From positions 1 through 39,619 of the forward strand of contig URKI01000023.1 of assembly GCA_900548505.1 (NCBI GenBank): a stretch of DNA of 39,619 bases, given 5' to 3'. Position 1 is the stretch's first letter, and each line of letters starts with the position of its first letter. Source of the DNA: an uncultured Oscillibacter sp. (GTDB lineage: Bacteria; Bacillota; Clostridia; Oscillospirales; Oscillospiraceae). The translations under genes and the position numbers were made by a program. The notes beneath the pieces are model-generated. The model made no database searches. It worked only from the letters and a program-made list of their open reading frames with translations, and was not told the origin of the DNA. Below, piece by piece: positions 24,569 to 31,669 of this stretch.

Positions 24569-24592
24569 GGTCCGTCATAATATCTCAAAACG

Positions 24593-24629
24593 AAAGAAAG
24601 CGTTCCGCATACTGCGGAACGCTTTCTTT
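24593..24629 (+). terminator. Bidirectional intrinsic terminator
   Basis: 16-bp perfect stem (24593-24608 with 24614-24629) around loop ATACT, with A/T-rich stem ends. It lies between the MATE stop (24568) and the end of the minus-strand AraC gene (24628). Confidence 0.9.
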
Positions 24630-25512
24630 ATTGCTCCGGCTTTACCTGGAAGGAAAGGCGGTATTTCCGAGGCGGCATGCCCACGAACTTGGAAAATTGC
24701 AGATCGAAATAATTCTGGGTATCGTAGCCTACCATCTCTGCGATGCGGGAGATGGGCAGGTCCGTGGAGATGAGCAGGTTCTGGGCCTCGCCGATGCGGC
24801 GGCGGAGCAGATACTGCCGGGGCGCGATGCCGCAGGACTCCTTGAAAGCGTGGGCCAGGTAGTAGGGGCTCACATGGAGGGCCTGGCCGATCTGCTGCAA
24901 TGTCAGCGGCTCGGTGTAGTGCTGATCGATATATTCCTTGACCCGCAGGCCCAGAGCCCCCTGCTCAGTTTCGATGCTCTGGCGGTGGGGCGCGGTGCCG
25001 GTCAGGTGGAGGATGCGGCCCAGCAGCGACAGCAGCAGGTGGTGGCAGAAGGCCTCGCAGCCTGCGGCGTCGGCGGAGAGGTAGCGGTACATCATGTCGT
25101 AAAGGGTCCACAGGTCGTCGCACTCCGCGCCCACGTGGTAGACGGCGGGAGCGTCGTCGGGAACGATGGCGCCCGGCCGGAGGGACGGCAGGCGCAGCCC
25201 CGCAAAGGCCACGCAGCAGCTGTCGATGGCGCTGTCAGCGGCGGGAGAGAGCTCATCGTGGACCACGCCGCTGTTGAACAGCAGCAGATCGCCGCTTTGC
25301 ACGTCGTAGGTCTGCTCCCCGATGAGGAAGCGGCCGTTGCCGCTGCGGATGAGCATGGCCTCCGTAAAATCCGGGTGGGCGTGCAGCAGGCGGGGACGGG
25401 CCTGGTCAAAGGGCGTGCGGCGGCTGATATAGAGAAGCCTGGGCATATTTTCCGGTGTGAATACGGTTTGAAAGTCCCGCTTGACGAAGCACTGTACCTG
25501 CAGGTCGGGCAT
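24628..25512 (-). CDS. AraC family transcriptional regulator with cupin sensor
   Basis: This 294-residue protein has a cupin ligand domain (about 35-120: RLLHAHPDFTEAMLIRSGNG, then SGDLLLFNSGVVHDE) and a C-terminal AraC DNA-binding domain (about 190-285) with LTLQQIGQALHVSPYYLAHAF and ISRIAEMVGYDTQNYFDLQFSKFVGMPPRKYR. The start at 25512 follows AAAAGGAG; the frame is open to 25569 without a ribosome site. It is convergent with the AraC-MATE unit and stands alone; no target gene is obvious next to it. Regulators of this layout often control sugar or surface-glycan use. That is family knowledge, not shown here. Confidence 0.9.
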   Translation of the reverse strand: MPDLQVQCFVKRDFQTVFTPENMPRLLYISRRTPFDQARPRLLHAHPDFTEAMLIRSGNGRFLIGEQTYDVQSGDLLLFNSGVVHDELSPAADSAIDSCCVAFAGLRLPSLRPGAIVPDDAPAVYHVGAECDDLWTLYDMMYRYLSADAAGCEAFCHHLLLSLLGRILHLTGTAPHRQSIETEQGALGLRVKEYIDQHYTEPLTLQQIGQALHVSPYYLAHAFKESCGIAPRQYLLRRRIGEAQNLLISTDLPISRIAEMVGYDTQNYFDLQFSKFVGMPPRKYRLSFQVKPEQ

Positions 25513-25732
25513 AGCAAAGCTCCTTTTCGATGAGAGTGGGCGGCCACCGCAAGATTTTATAAAAAGCAAAAGCTGGCGGTCCGGCCGGGATGGCAGAGGG
25601 CGCAGACCCCCGGCGCAAAAGAGAAGTGAAATGTTATTTTACACAAAAAATCAATATATTTTTTGACGAAATAAGCAGGTAAACGATTTTTTGCAAGTTG
25701 GCAAGAAGTTCAATGTCTTTGCCCCGGGACTG

Positions 25733-25741
25733 TGGTATCAT
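25733..25741 (+). promoter_or_regulatory. Extended -10 promoter of the mini-gene
   Basis: TGGTATCAT (25733-25741) is an extended -10 element (TGn plus TATCAT); the -35 position (25713-25718, ATGTCT) is poor. The start would be near 25748, giving a leader of about 28 bases. The rest of 25513-25732 holds AT-rich sequence and no gene. Confidence 0.6.
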
Positions 25742-25775
25742 ACAGACAACATCAAGGAAGAAGGAGGTGCCCGAT

Positions 25776-25835
25776 ATGCTGTACGCGATTGTTTCTCTGG
25801 TCGTACTGGGTGGCGCCATGGCTGTCAGCAGATAA
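25776..25835 (+). CDS. 19-residue hydrophobic peptide, stand-alone mini-gene
   Basis: The frame MLYAIVSLVVLGGAMAVSR-stop starts eight bases after an unusually strong AAGGAGGTG ribosome site. The peptide is one hydrophobic segment of about 16 residues ending in Arg, so it would lie in or on the membrane. It has its own extended -10 promoter (25733) and its own terminator (25871), giving a transcript of about 155 bases that contains nothing else. The stop codon sits in a small hairpin (25826-25833 with 25839-25846). This is too short for ordinary gene calling. It could be a small membrane-protein modulator, a type I toxin-like peptide, or a small RNA with a coding part. I saw no antisense promoter to support a toxin pair. 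Confidence 0.62.
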   Translation: MLYAIVSLVVLGGAMAVSR

Positions 25836-25870
25836 CCAATCTGTTGTCAGCCTAAAAAGCTGAATGATTC

Positions 25871-25908
25871 AAGGAGGCTCTCATGAAGAGAGCCTCCTTT
25901 TTATTTTT
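25871..25908 (+). terminator. Intrinsic terminator of the mini-gene
   Basis: 12-bp stem AAGGAGGCTCTC/GAGAGCCTCCTT (25871-25882 with 25888-25899), loop ATGAA, then TTTTTATTTTT. It ends directly at the stop of the minus-strand alcohol dehydrogenase and may weakly serve that strand too. Confidence 0.9.
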
Positions 25909-27088
25909 ACCGGGCGGCCAGACGCAAAATGGACTCCATCTCGTCGGGGCCGATCTTCACGAAGCCGCCGAAGGGGAAGCCGCCCGGCTTTTCGGCCCGG
26001 TGGGCCACCATGGCGGGGATGTCCTTGGGATCAGCGCCGATCTCGGCAAAGGTGGTGGGCATGCCCAGGGAGCGGAAGAAGGCCCGCAGGCGCTCTACAC
26101 CCTCCCGGGCGGTGCGCTCGGGGCAGGCAAAGTCCATCTCGCAGCCGAACACGCACTGGGCAAACTGGGCAAAGCGCATGGGGTTATGGGGCAGGACGTA
26201 CTCCATCCACGCGGGCATCACCACCGCGAGGCCTGCGCCGTGGGCGCAGTCATAGAAGGCGGAGAGCTCATGCTCCATCTGGTGGCTGGCCCAGTCCTGG
26301 TCCCGGCCCACGCCGCAGGAGTTGTTGTGGGCCAGCATGCCGGTCCACATGAGGTCTGCACGGGCGGCGTAGTCGTCCGGGTTGGCAATGGCCCGGGGGG
26401 CGGCGTCCACCACGGTGCGCATGAGAGCTTCACACAGGCGGTCCGTCAGGGCCACGTCGGCGGTGTTGGTGAAGTAGCGCTCACAGATGTGGGCCAGCAT
26501 GTCCACAGCGCCGCTGGCGGTCTGGTAGGCGGGCAGGGAGCAGGTGTAGCGGGGGTTGAGGATGGAGAACTTGGGGCGGATGGCGTCGCTCTTGGGGCAG
26601 CCCCACTTGAGGTTGCCGGCCTCCTGGGTGATGACGCAGCTGTCGCTGCCCTCGCTGCCGGCGGCGGAAATGGTCAGCACCGTGCCCACGGGGAGGGAGG
26701 TGGTGATGGGAGCCTTGCCGGTGAAGAAGTCCCAGAAGTCTCCGTCGTAACCCACGCCCATGCCGATGGCCTTGGCAGTGTCGATGACGCTGCCGCCGCC
26801 CAGGGCCAGCAGGAAGTCCACGCCCTCCTTGCGGCAAAGCTCGATGCCTTCATACACCTTGCCGCTGCGGGGGTTGGCCTGGATGCCGGACAGCTCCACA
26901 TAGGAAATCTCAGCCTGATTCAGGGAGGAGGTGACGGCGTCATAGGCGCCGTTTTTCTTCACGGAGCCGCCGCCGTAGACCAGCAGCACCTTGCTGCCGC
27001 CGAACCGGCGCACCAGCGCGCCGGTGTTTTTCTCCTCCCCGTCGCCAAAGGCAAAGAGGGTGGGAGCATAGAAGGTAAAGTTATTCAT
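25907..27088 (-). CDS. Iron-containing alcohol dehydrogenase (butanol dehydrogenase/YugJ type)
   Basis: This 393-residue enzyme interconverts aldehydes or ketones and alcohols using NAD(P)H and a bound metal. It begins MNNFTFYAPTLFAFGDGEE, has the nucleotide-binding VLLVYGGGSVKKNG and the LLALGGGSVIDTAKAIGMG motif of group III dehydrogenases. Metal ligands are the Asp and His of GAVDMLAHI and the two His in WASHQMEHELSAFYDCAHG. Closest by pattern to NADPH-dependent butanol dehydrogenases. It begins 40 bases after the D-2-hydroxyacid dehydrogenase on the same strand, so it is likely the last gene of a three-gene oxidoreductase unit. Physiological substrate unknown. Confidence 0.93.
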   Translation of the reverse strand: MNNFTFYAPTLFAFGDGEEKNTGALVRRFGGSKVLLVYGGGSVKKNGAYDAVTSSLNQAEISYVELSGIQANPRSGKVYEGIELCRKEGVDFLLALGGGSVIDTAKAIGMGVGYDGDFWDFFTGKAPITTSLPVGTVLTISAAGSEGSDSCVITQEAGNLKWGCPKSDAIRPKFSILNPRYTCSLPAYQTASGAVDMLAHICERYFTNTADVALTDRLCEALMRTVVDAAPRAIANPDDYAARADLMWTGMLAHNNSCGVGRDQDWASHQMEHELSAFYDCAHGAGLAVVMPAWMEYVLPHNPMRFAQFAQCVFGCEMDFACPERTAREGVERLRAFFRSLGMPTTFAEIGADPKDIPAMVAHRAEKPGGFPFGGFVKIGPDEMESILRLAAR

Positions 27089-27128
27089 GGATGTACTTCC
27101 TTTCCTAAGATGATCTCAGCAAAAAAAT

Positions 27129-28106
27129 TCAATAGCCCCGTGTACGGTCCACCACATGGGCCAGGGGCTTCCCCGTGGCATAGCGGGCCAGATCCTCGCA
27201 GAACATGTCCACGGTCTTGTCGCAGGTGTAGCCCAGGGACATGTTGCCGGCCACATGGGGCGTGAGCACCAGGTTCTTGGCGTCCCACAGGGGATGGTCC
27301 TCCGGCAGGGGCTCGGGCATCATCACGTCCAGGGCGGCGCCGGCAATGCGCTCGGTGTTCAGTGCCTCCACCAGGGCGTCCTGGTCGATGGCGCTGCCGC
27401 GGCCCACGTTGATGACAAAGGCGTCCCGGGGCAGCAGCTCCAGCCGTGCCCGGGAGAGGATGCCCACCGTCTCCGGCGTGGAGGGCAGGGACATGACCAG
27501 CACATGGGCGTCGGGCAGCACCGTGTCCAGGTCGGAGATGGGCACCACCCGGTCATAGACCTCGTCCGGGCAGCGGCCGGAGCGGTTCACGCCGGTGATG
27601 GAGGCGGCGCCCAGGGCGCGGAGCTTGCGGGCAAAGGTGGTGCCGATGTCCCCGGTGCCCAGCAGGGTGAAGTGGCTGCCGCGGATAGAGCGGACGCGCA
27701 GTTGGTTGGACCAGCCACGGCGCTGCACCACCTGGGCATACTCCGGCATCCGCCGCATGAGCATGATCGTCACCATGAGCAGATGCTCGGAGATGGTGAC
27801 GCCGTAGGCACCGGCGGAGTTGGTGAGCAGGCAGTCGGGATTGGCGAAGATGCCGTCGTTTTTGCAGTAGGGGTCCGCACCGGCAAAGGAGCAGCAGTAC
27901 CACTGCAGCGAGGCGGGGGCGGCACGGAGCAGCTCGGGAGAGTGGGCGAAGAGCACCTCGCAGTGCTGCACGCAGGCGCGGGCCTCGTCGAACTGGTCCA
28001 GGGTGAAGAAGTGGGGGGTGAAGCCAGCGGCCTGGGCCGCAGCGCGGATGGTCTGCTTGTGGGCATCCGTCAGAAATTCCAGATAGATGCAGATGTCACG
28101 GGACAT
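27129..28106 (-). CDS. D-2-hydroxyacid dehydrogenase (NAD-binding)
   Basis: This 325-residue enzyme reduces 2-keto acids to D-2-hydroxy acids, or the reverse, with NAD(P). NAGAYGVTISEH precedes the Rossmann motif LLGTGDIG, the Asn/Arg of VNRSG indicates cofactor choice (Arg suggests NADP), NVGRGSAID holds the catalytic Arg, PEPLPEDHPLW the Glu, and LTPHVAGN the His. The N-terminal substrate domain is Cys-rich for the family (HCE, YCCSF, YCKN). AAGGAGG precedes the ATG. It lies 41 bases after the FAD oxidoreductase and 40 before the alcohol dehydrogenase, with no hairpin in either gap. Confidence 0.93.
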   Translation of the reverse strand: MSRDICIYLEFLTDAHKQTIRAAAQAAGFTPHFFTLDQFDEARACVQHCEVLFAHSPELLRAAPASLQWYCCSFAGADPYCKNDGIFANPDCLLTNSAGAYGVTISEHLLMVTIMLMRRMPEYAQVVQRRGWSNQLRVRSIRGSHFTLLGTGDIGTTFARKLRALGAASITGVNRSGRCPDEVYDRVVPISDLDTVLPDAHVLVMSLPSTPETVGILSRARLELLPRDAFVINVGRGSAIDQDALVEALNTERIAGAALDVMMPEPLPEDHPLWDAKNLVLTPHVAGNMSLGYTCDKTVDMFCEDLARYATGKPLAHVVDRTRGY

Positions 28107-28147
28107 AGGAAGCCCTCCTTATTTTTATGGGAAAATATCGTGTTTTT

Positions 28148-29749
28148 TTACAGTGCTTGTTCTGCCAGGCAGGCACAGACCTGCTCTGCGGCGCGCATGC
28201 CGTCGGCCGCGGCGGAGAGGATACCTCCGGCGTATCCGGCGCCCTCACCGCAGGGGTACAGCCCCCGCAGGGCGGACTGGTACGTCTCATCCCGGGGGAT
28301 GCGGACGGGGGAGGAGGAGCGGCTTTCCACAGCGGTGAGCACGGCGTCCGGGTCGTCATAGCCCCGGAGCTTCCGGCCCAGCACCGGCAGTGCCTGGGCC
28401 AGGGTGTCCGCCACGAAGGGCGGCAGGCACTGGTGCAGGTCCGTCCAGGTGACGCCGGGGCGGTAGCTGGGCTTCACCCGGCCGGGCCCCTTGGAGGGAC
28501 GTCCGGCCAGGAAGTCCTCCACCCGCTGGGCGGGCGCCCGGTAATCGCCGCCGCCCAGAGAGAAGGCGGCCTCCTCCAGCTTTCGTTGGAATACAACGCC
28601 GGCCAGGGGGTCGTCTCCGCCGAAATCCTCCGGCGTCACGTTCACCAAAAATCCGCCGTTGATGTTCTCCTTGTCCCGGGCAAAGGCGCTCATGCCGTTG
28701 GTGACCACCCGGCCCTCTTCCGATGCAGCAGCTACCACCTCGCCGCCGGGGCAGACGCAGAACGAGAAGGCGGAGCGGCCGTTTTCCAGGTGGCAGGAGA
28801 GCTTGTAGCTGGCGGCGGGGAGACTGGGATGCCCGGCATAGCGCTTATATTGGGCGGCGTCGCAGTCGCTTTGCCGGTGCTCGATGCGCACGCCCACGGC
28901 AAAGGGCTTGGCCTCCATGGGAACGCCCAGGTCCCGCAGCATGAAAAACGTGTCCCGGGCGGAGTGTCCGGGGCAGAGGACCAGCTGGCGGCAGGGGATG
29001 GTCTCCGTGCCGGCGGGAGACTCCACGGTGATGCGGTCCACCGCGCCGCCGGCCGTCTGGATGCCGGTCAGGCGGTGCTCGAAGCGGATGTCCGCCCCCA
29101 GAGACAAAAGCTCCTGCCTTAGACCCATCAGGGCGATGTGGAGATAATCGGTGCCCACATGGGGCTTGGCGTCGATGAGGATGTCCTCCGGGGCGCCGCA
29201 TTCCACCAGTGTCTCCAGAATGAAGCGGTGGCGCACGTCCCGGGTGCCGGTGTTGAGCTTGCCGTCAGAAAAGGCACCGGCGCCGCCCTCGCCGAACTGC
29301 ACGTTGGAGCGGAGGTCCAGCGCGCCGGTGCGCCAGAACCGCTCCACGTCCTCCTTGCGCTGCTCCACGCTGCGTCCCCGCTCCAGCAGAATGGGCTTCA
29401 GGCCCGCCCGGGCCAGCACCAGCGCGGCAAACAGTCCCGCAGGTCCAGCGCCTACCACCACAGGGGGGATCTGGGGCGGAGACTGGGGCACGGGCAGCGT
29501 ATAGGAGATCTGCCGCTCGATCCGGGAGACCTTCTTGCTGTGGCAGCGCTTCATGACGCCCGGCTCATCCCGCACAGAGGCGACCACCGTATAAACAAGG
29601 CGTACATCCTCCCGGGCGTCCACACTGCGCCGGATGATCCGCAGGTCCTTGAGTTCCTTTTCTCGTACCTTTAAAATACGGGCGGCTTCCCGGGTCAGCA
29701 CGTCCATGCCGTCCCCGGGAGCAAGTTTGATATTTTCGATCTTCAGCAT
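28148..29749 (-). CDS. FAD-dependent NAD(P) oxidoreductase (COG2509-like)
   Basis: This 533-residue flavoprotein has a small N-terminal alpha/beta domain (about 1-90, MLKIENIKLAPGDG) followed by a dinucleotide-binding fold with VVVGAGPAGLFAALVLA and LLERG. The segment FGEGGAGAFSDGKLNTGT and the C-terminal LYPCGEGAGYAGGILSAAADGMRAA are hallmarks of the uncharacterised FAD-dependent dehydrogenase group. The substrate is unknown for the family. The start at 29749 follows AAAGGGAAG; an open stretch to 29839 crosses the promoter and is not used. It is first in the unit with the D-2-hydroxyacid and alcohol dehydrogenases. Confidence 0.92.
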   Translation of the reverse strand: MLKIENIKLAPGDGMDVLTREAARILKVREKELKDLRIIRRSVDAREDVRLVYTVVASVRDEPGVMKRCHSKKVSRIERQISYTLPVPQSPPQIPPVVVGAGPAGLFAALVLARAGLKPILLERGRSVEQRKEDVERFWRTGALDLRSNVQFGEGGAGAFSDGKLNTGTRDVRHRFILETLVECGAPEDILIDAKPHVGTDYLHIALMGLRQELLSLGADIRFEHRLTGIQTAGGAVDRITVESPAGTETIPCRQLVLCPGHSARDTFFMLRDLGVPMEAKPFAVGVRIEHRQSDCDAAQYKRYAGHPSLPAASYKLSCHLENGRSAFSFCVCPGGEVVAAASEEGRVVTNGMSAFARDKENINGGFLVNVTPEDFGGDDPLAGVVFQRKLEEAAFSLGGGDYRAPAQRVEDFLAGRPSKGPGRVKPSYRPGVTWTDLHQCLPPFVADTLAQALPVLGRKLRGYDDPDAVLTAVESRSSSPVRIPRDETYQSALRGLYPCGEGAGYAGGILSAAADGMRAAEQVCACLAEQAL

Positions 29750-29786
29750 GGCGCACTTCCCTTTCGCCGGAATTTTCATCCTGAAT

Positions 29787-29815
29787 ATCATACCACAGTT
29801 CCCGGCACCGGAAAA
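29787..29815 (-). promoter_or_regulatory. Promoter of the oxidoreductase unit
   Basis: On the minus strand TTTTCC (29815-29810), 17-bp spacer ending TGTGG, then TATGAT (29792-29787), forming an extended -10 (TGGTATGAT). Start near 29780, about 30 bases before the ATG at 29749. Confidence 0.7.
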
Positions 29816-30024
29816 CACCTTTTTCACCTGGGGGGACAAGCGTTCAAAGTTCCTTAAAAATGTTTTCAGGCAGTTTTAAGCTTGCGGCCCTATACTCAAG
29901 CCAGACAAACGGAAAGAGAGAATTTAAAAACTGTGCAAACTCTCTTCATGAATCGGACATGATTTCCTGTTATTCTCAGTTCTATTCCGAGAGAAAACGG
30001 GATACATAATAGGAGGAATCGATT

Positions 30025-31389
30025 ATGTATAACGATGAGAAGAATCTGTATCATTACACCTACCGCAAGGACGGCAGCGAGCAGCCGGGAGAAAACCTGG
30101 TGAATCCGCAGAGCGTCCCCGGCAGTGACAACGAGCATCGTGAAAACGTGCAGGAGATGAAACCGGTGAAAAAAAATCGCCTTGGGATGAAGATCGCGGC
30201 GCTGTGCCTTTGCTGCGCGCTGCTGGGCGGCGCCGTAGGCGGCGGTGTTGCCTGGATGGCCGGCGGCAGCTCCACCAGCATCAGCGTATCCAGCCGGCCC
30301 GCCACGGAGGTGGCCATCAAGACCGTGGACGGCAAGACGGAAATGACCGACGCGGAGGTCTATGCCGCCAATGTCAACAGTGTGGTGTCCATCAACACCA
30401 CCGGAACCGCGGGCACCAACTTCTTCGGTCAGCCGGTCCAGACGGCCTCTGCAGGCTCCGGCTTCGTACTGACCAAGGACGGCTATATCGTCACCAACTA
30501 CCATGTGGTGGAGGGCGCCGATACCGTGACGGTCACCATGTACAACGGCGACGAGTATGACGCCAAGTATGTGGGCGGCGACGAGGACTATGATATCGCC
30601 GTCATCAAGGTGGAGGCGGAGGATCTCCAGGCTGTCACCGTGGGCGACAGCGACACGCTGAACGTGGGCGACCACGTGCTGGCGGTGGGCAACCCCCTGG
30701 GTGAGCTGACCTTCTCCATGTCCGGCGGCATGGTCTCCAGCGTGAACCGGGCCATCAACGTCTCCGGCACGCCCTTCAACATGATCCAGACGGACGCCTC
30801 CATCAACCCCGGCAACTCCGGCGGCCCGCTGTTCAACAGCTACGGCGAGGTGGTGGGCATCGTGTCCGCCAAGTACTCCAGCGCTTCCAATGAAGAGTCC
30901 GTGGAGGGCCTGGGCTTTGCCATCCCCATCAACGACGTGATCGCCATGATCCAGGACATCATGACCAACGGCTATGTGACTAACAAGCCCTACCTGGGCA
31001 TCACCGGCGGCTCCATGACTGAGCAGATGGCCGCCCAGTTCCGCTATGACATCGATTCCGGCGTGTTCGTCTACTCTGTGGAAGAGGGCGGCGCCGCCGA
31101 CAAGGCAGGCCTCCAGATGGGCGACGTCATCGTCAAGGTGGGCGACAAGGACATCACGTCCATGGAGGACCTGAACGTGGTGAAGAAGCAGTACTCCGCC
31201 GGTGATACCGCCACCTTCACGGTCTACCGTGACGGTCAGGAGATGACGGTGGAGGTCACCTGGGACGCGGTCCCGGCCCAGGAGCAGACTGATACCAGCG
31301 CCCAGGCGGAGCAGAATGCGGACGACAGCTACGAGGGCATGGACCCCTACGACCTGTTTGACTATTTCTTCGGCGGCCGTTACAACTGA
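30025..31389 (+). CDS. htrA: HtrA/DegP-like membrane-anchored serine protease with PDZ domain
   Basis: This 454-residue envelope protease degrades misfolded exported proteins. A charged cytosolic N-terminus (1-52) precedes a TM helix (about 54-78). The trypsin-like domain carries His160 in TNYHVVEG, Asp190 in DYDIAVIKV and the nucleophile Ser265 in NPGNSGGPL. One PDZ domain follows (about 320-410: YLGITGG, GGAADKAGLQMGDVIVKVGDKDI). An acidic Gln/Asp/Ser tail ends in a Phe/Tyr-rich FDYFFGGRYN. AGGAGG is 9 bases before ATG 30025. In 29750-30024 no clear -35/-10 pair was found for this gene; TATACT at 29891 lacks a -35. A long structured 3' end precedes the terminator at 31491. Confidence 0.95.
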   Translation: MYNDEKNLYHYTYRKDGSEQPGENLVNPQSVPGSDNEHRENVQEMKPVKKNRLGMKIAALCLCCALLGGAVGGGVAWMAGGSSTSISVSSRPATEVAIKTVDGKTEMTDAEVYAANVNSVVSINTTGTAGTNFFGQPVQTASAGSGFVLTKDGYIVTNYHVVEGADTVTVTMYNGDEYDAKYVGGDEDYDIAVIKVEAEDLQAVTVGDSDTLNVGDHVLAVGNPLGELTFSMSGGMVSSVNRAINVSGTPFNMIQTDASINPGNSGGPLFNSYGEVVGIVSAKYSSASNEESVEGLGFAIPINDVIAMIQDIMTNGYVTNKPYLGITGGSMTEQMAAQFRYDIDSGVFVYSVEEGGAADKAGLQMGDVIVKVGDKDITSMEDLNVVKKQYSAGDTATFTVYRDGQEMTVEVTWDAVPAQEQTDTSAQAEQNADDSYEGMDPYDLFDYFFGGRYN

Positions 31390-31407
31390 CCAAAGGCATC
31401 TTCCTAT

Positions 31408-31455
31408 CCGCTGATGGCGGTCTCGCGGCAGACGCTGCGGAAATGCAAAACCGCC
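31408..31455 (+). other. Structured 3' untranslated region of htrA
   Basis: Nested inverted repeats: GGCGGT (31416-31421) with ACCGCC (31450-31455), enclosing CGCGGC (31424-31429) with GCTGCG (31434-31439) around loop AGAC. No coding frame with a ribosome site is visible in 31390-31490. It could be a 3'-derived small RNA or only a processing structure. Confidence 0.3.
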
Positions 31456-31490
31456 TGTGCGACGGTGGGACGGGAAGTTTCGAAATATCA

Positions 31491-31524
31491 CAAGGCACAT
31501 CTGTAACCAGATGTGCCTTGTTTT
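31491..31524 (+). terminator. Intrinsic terminator of htrA
   Basis: 12-bp perfect stem CAAGGCACATCT/AGATGTGCCTTG (31491-31502 with 31509-31520), loop GTAACC, then TTTT. It lies about 100 bases after the htrA stop. Confidence 0.85.
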
Positions 31525-31545
31525 CGTCTATACTATGTGTTATCA
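31518..31545 (+). promoter_or_regulatory. Possible promoter of the polysaccharide deacetylase gene
   Basis: TTGTTT (31518-31523), 16-bp spacer, TATCAT (31540-31545). The -35 box is 3/6 and overlaps the htrA terminator tail; the start would be about 118 bases before ATG 31670. Nothing else is seen in the leader. Confidence 0.38.
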
Positions 31546-31669
31546 TGCTGCATCAAATATACAAATTGCATTGCAGCGGTGTGCAGGCAGACCCCGCCTT
31601 GAGAATTTTTCCGGGGGAGATCCGTGTCCTGCCGGGAACGCTAAGAAAAAAGACGGGGAGGAGATCAAC

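Noticed and set aside
25776..25870. Type I toxin-antitoxin interpretation of the mini-gene
   Set aside because: No convincing minus-strand promoter for an antisense RNA was found over the unit, so this remains only one of several possibilities.
29891..29896. TATACT as the -10 box of htrA
   Set aside because: No acceptable -35 hexamer is found at 15-19 bp spacing and it lies about 130 bases before the start codon.
31502..31528. A second ECF-type promoter TGTAAC-N17-CGTC before the deacetylase gene
   Set aside because: The TGTAAC lies in the loop and stem of the htrA terminator hairpin, which fully explains the sequence; the spacer also differs from the sigma gene's own site.
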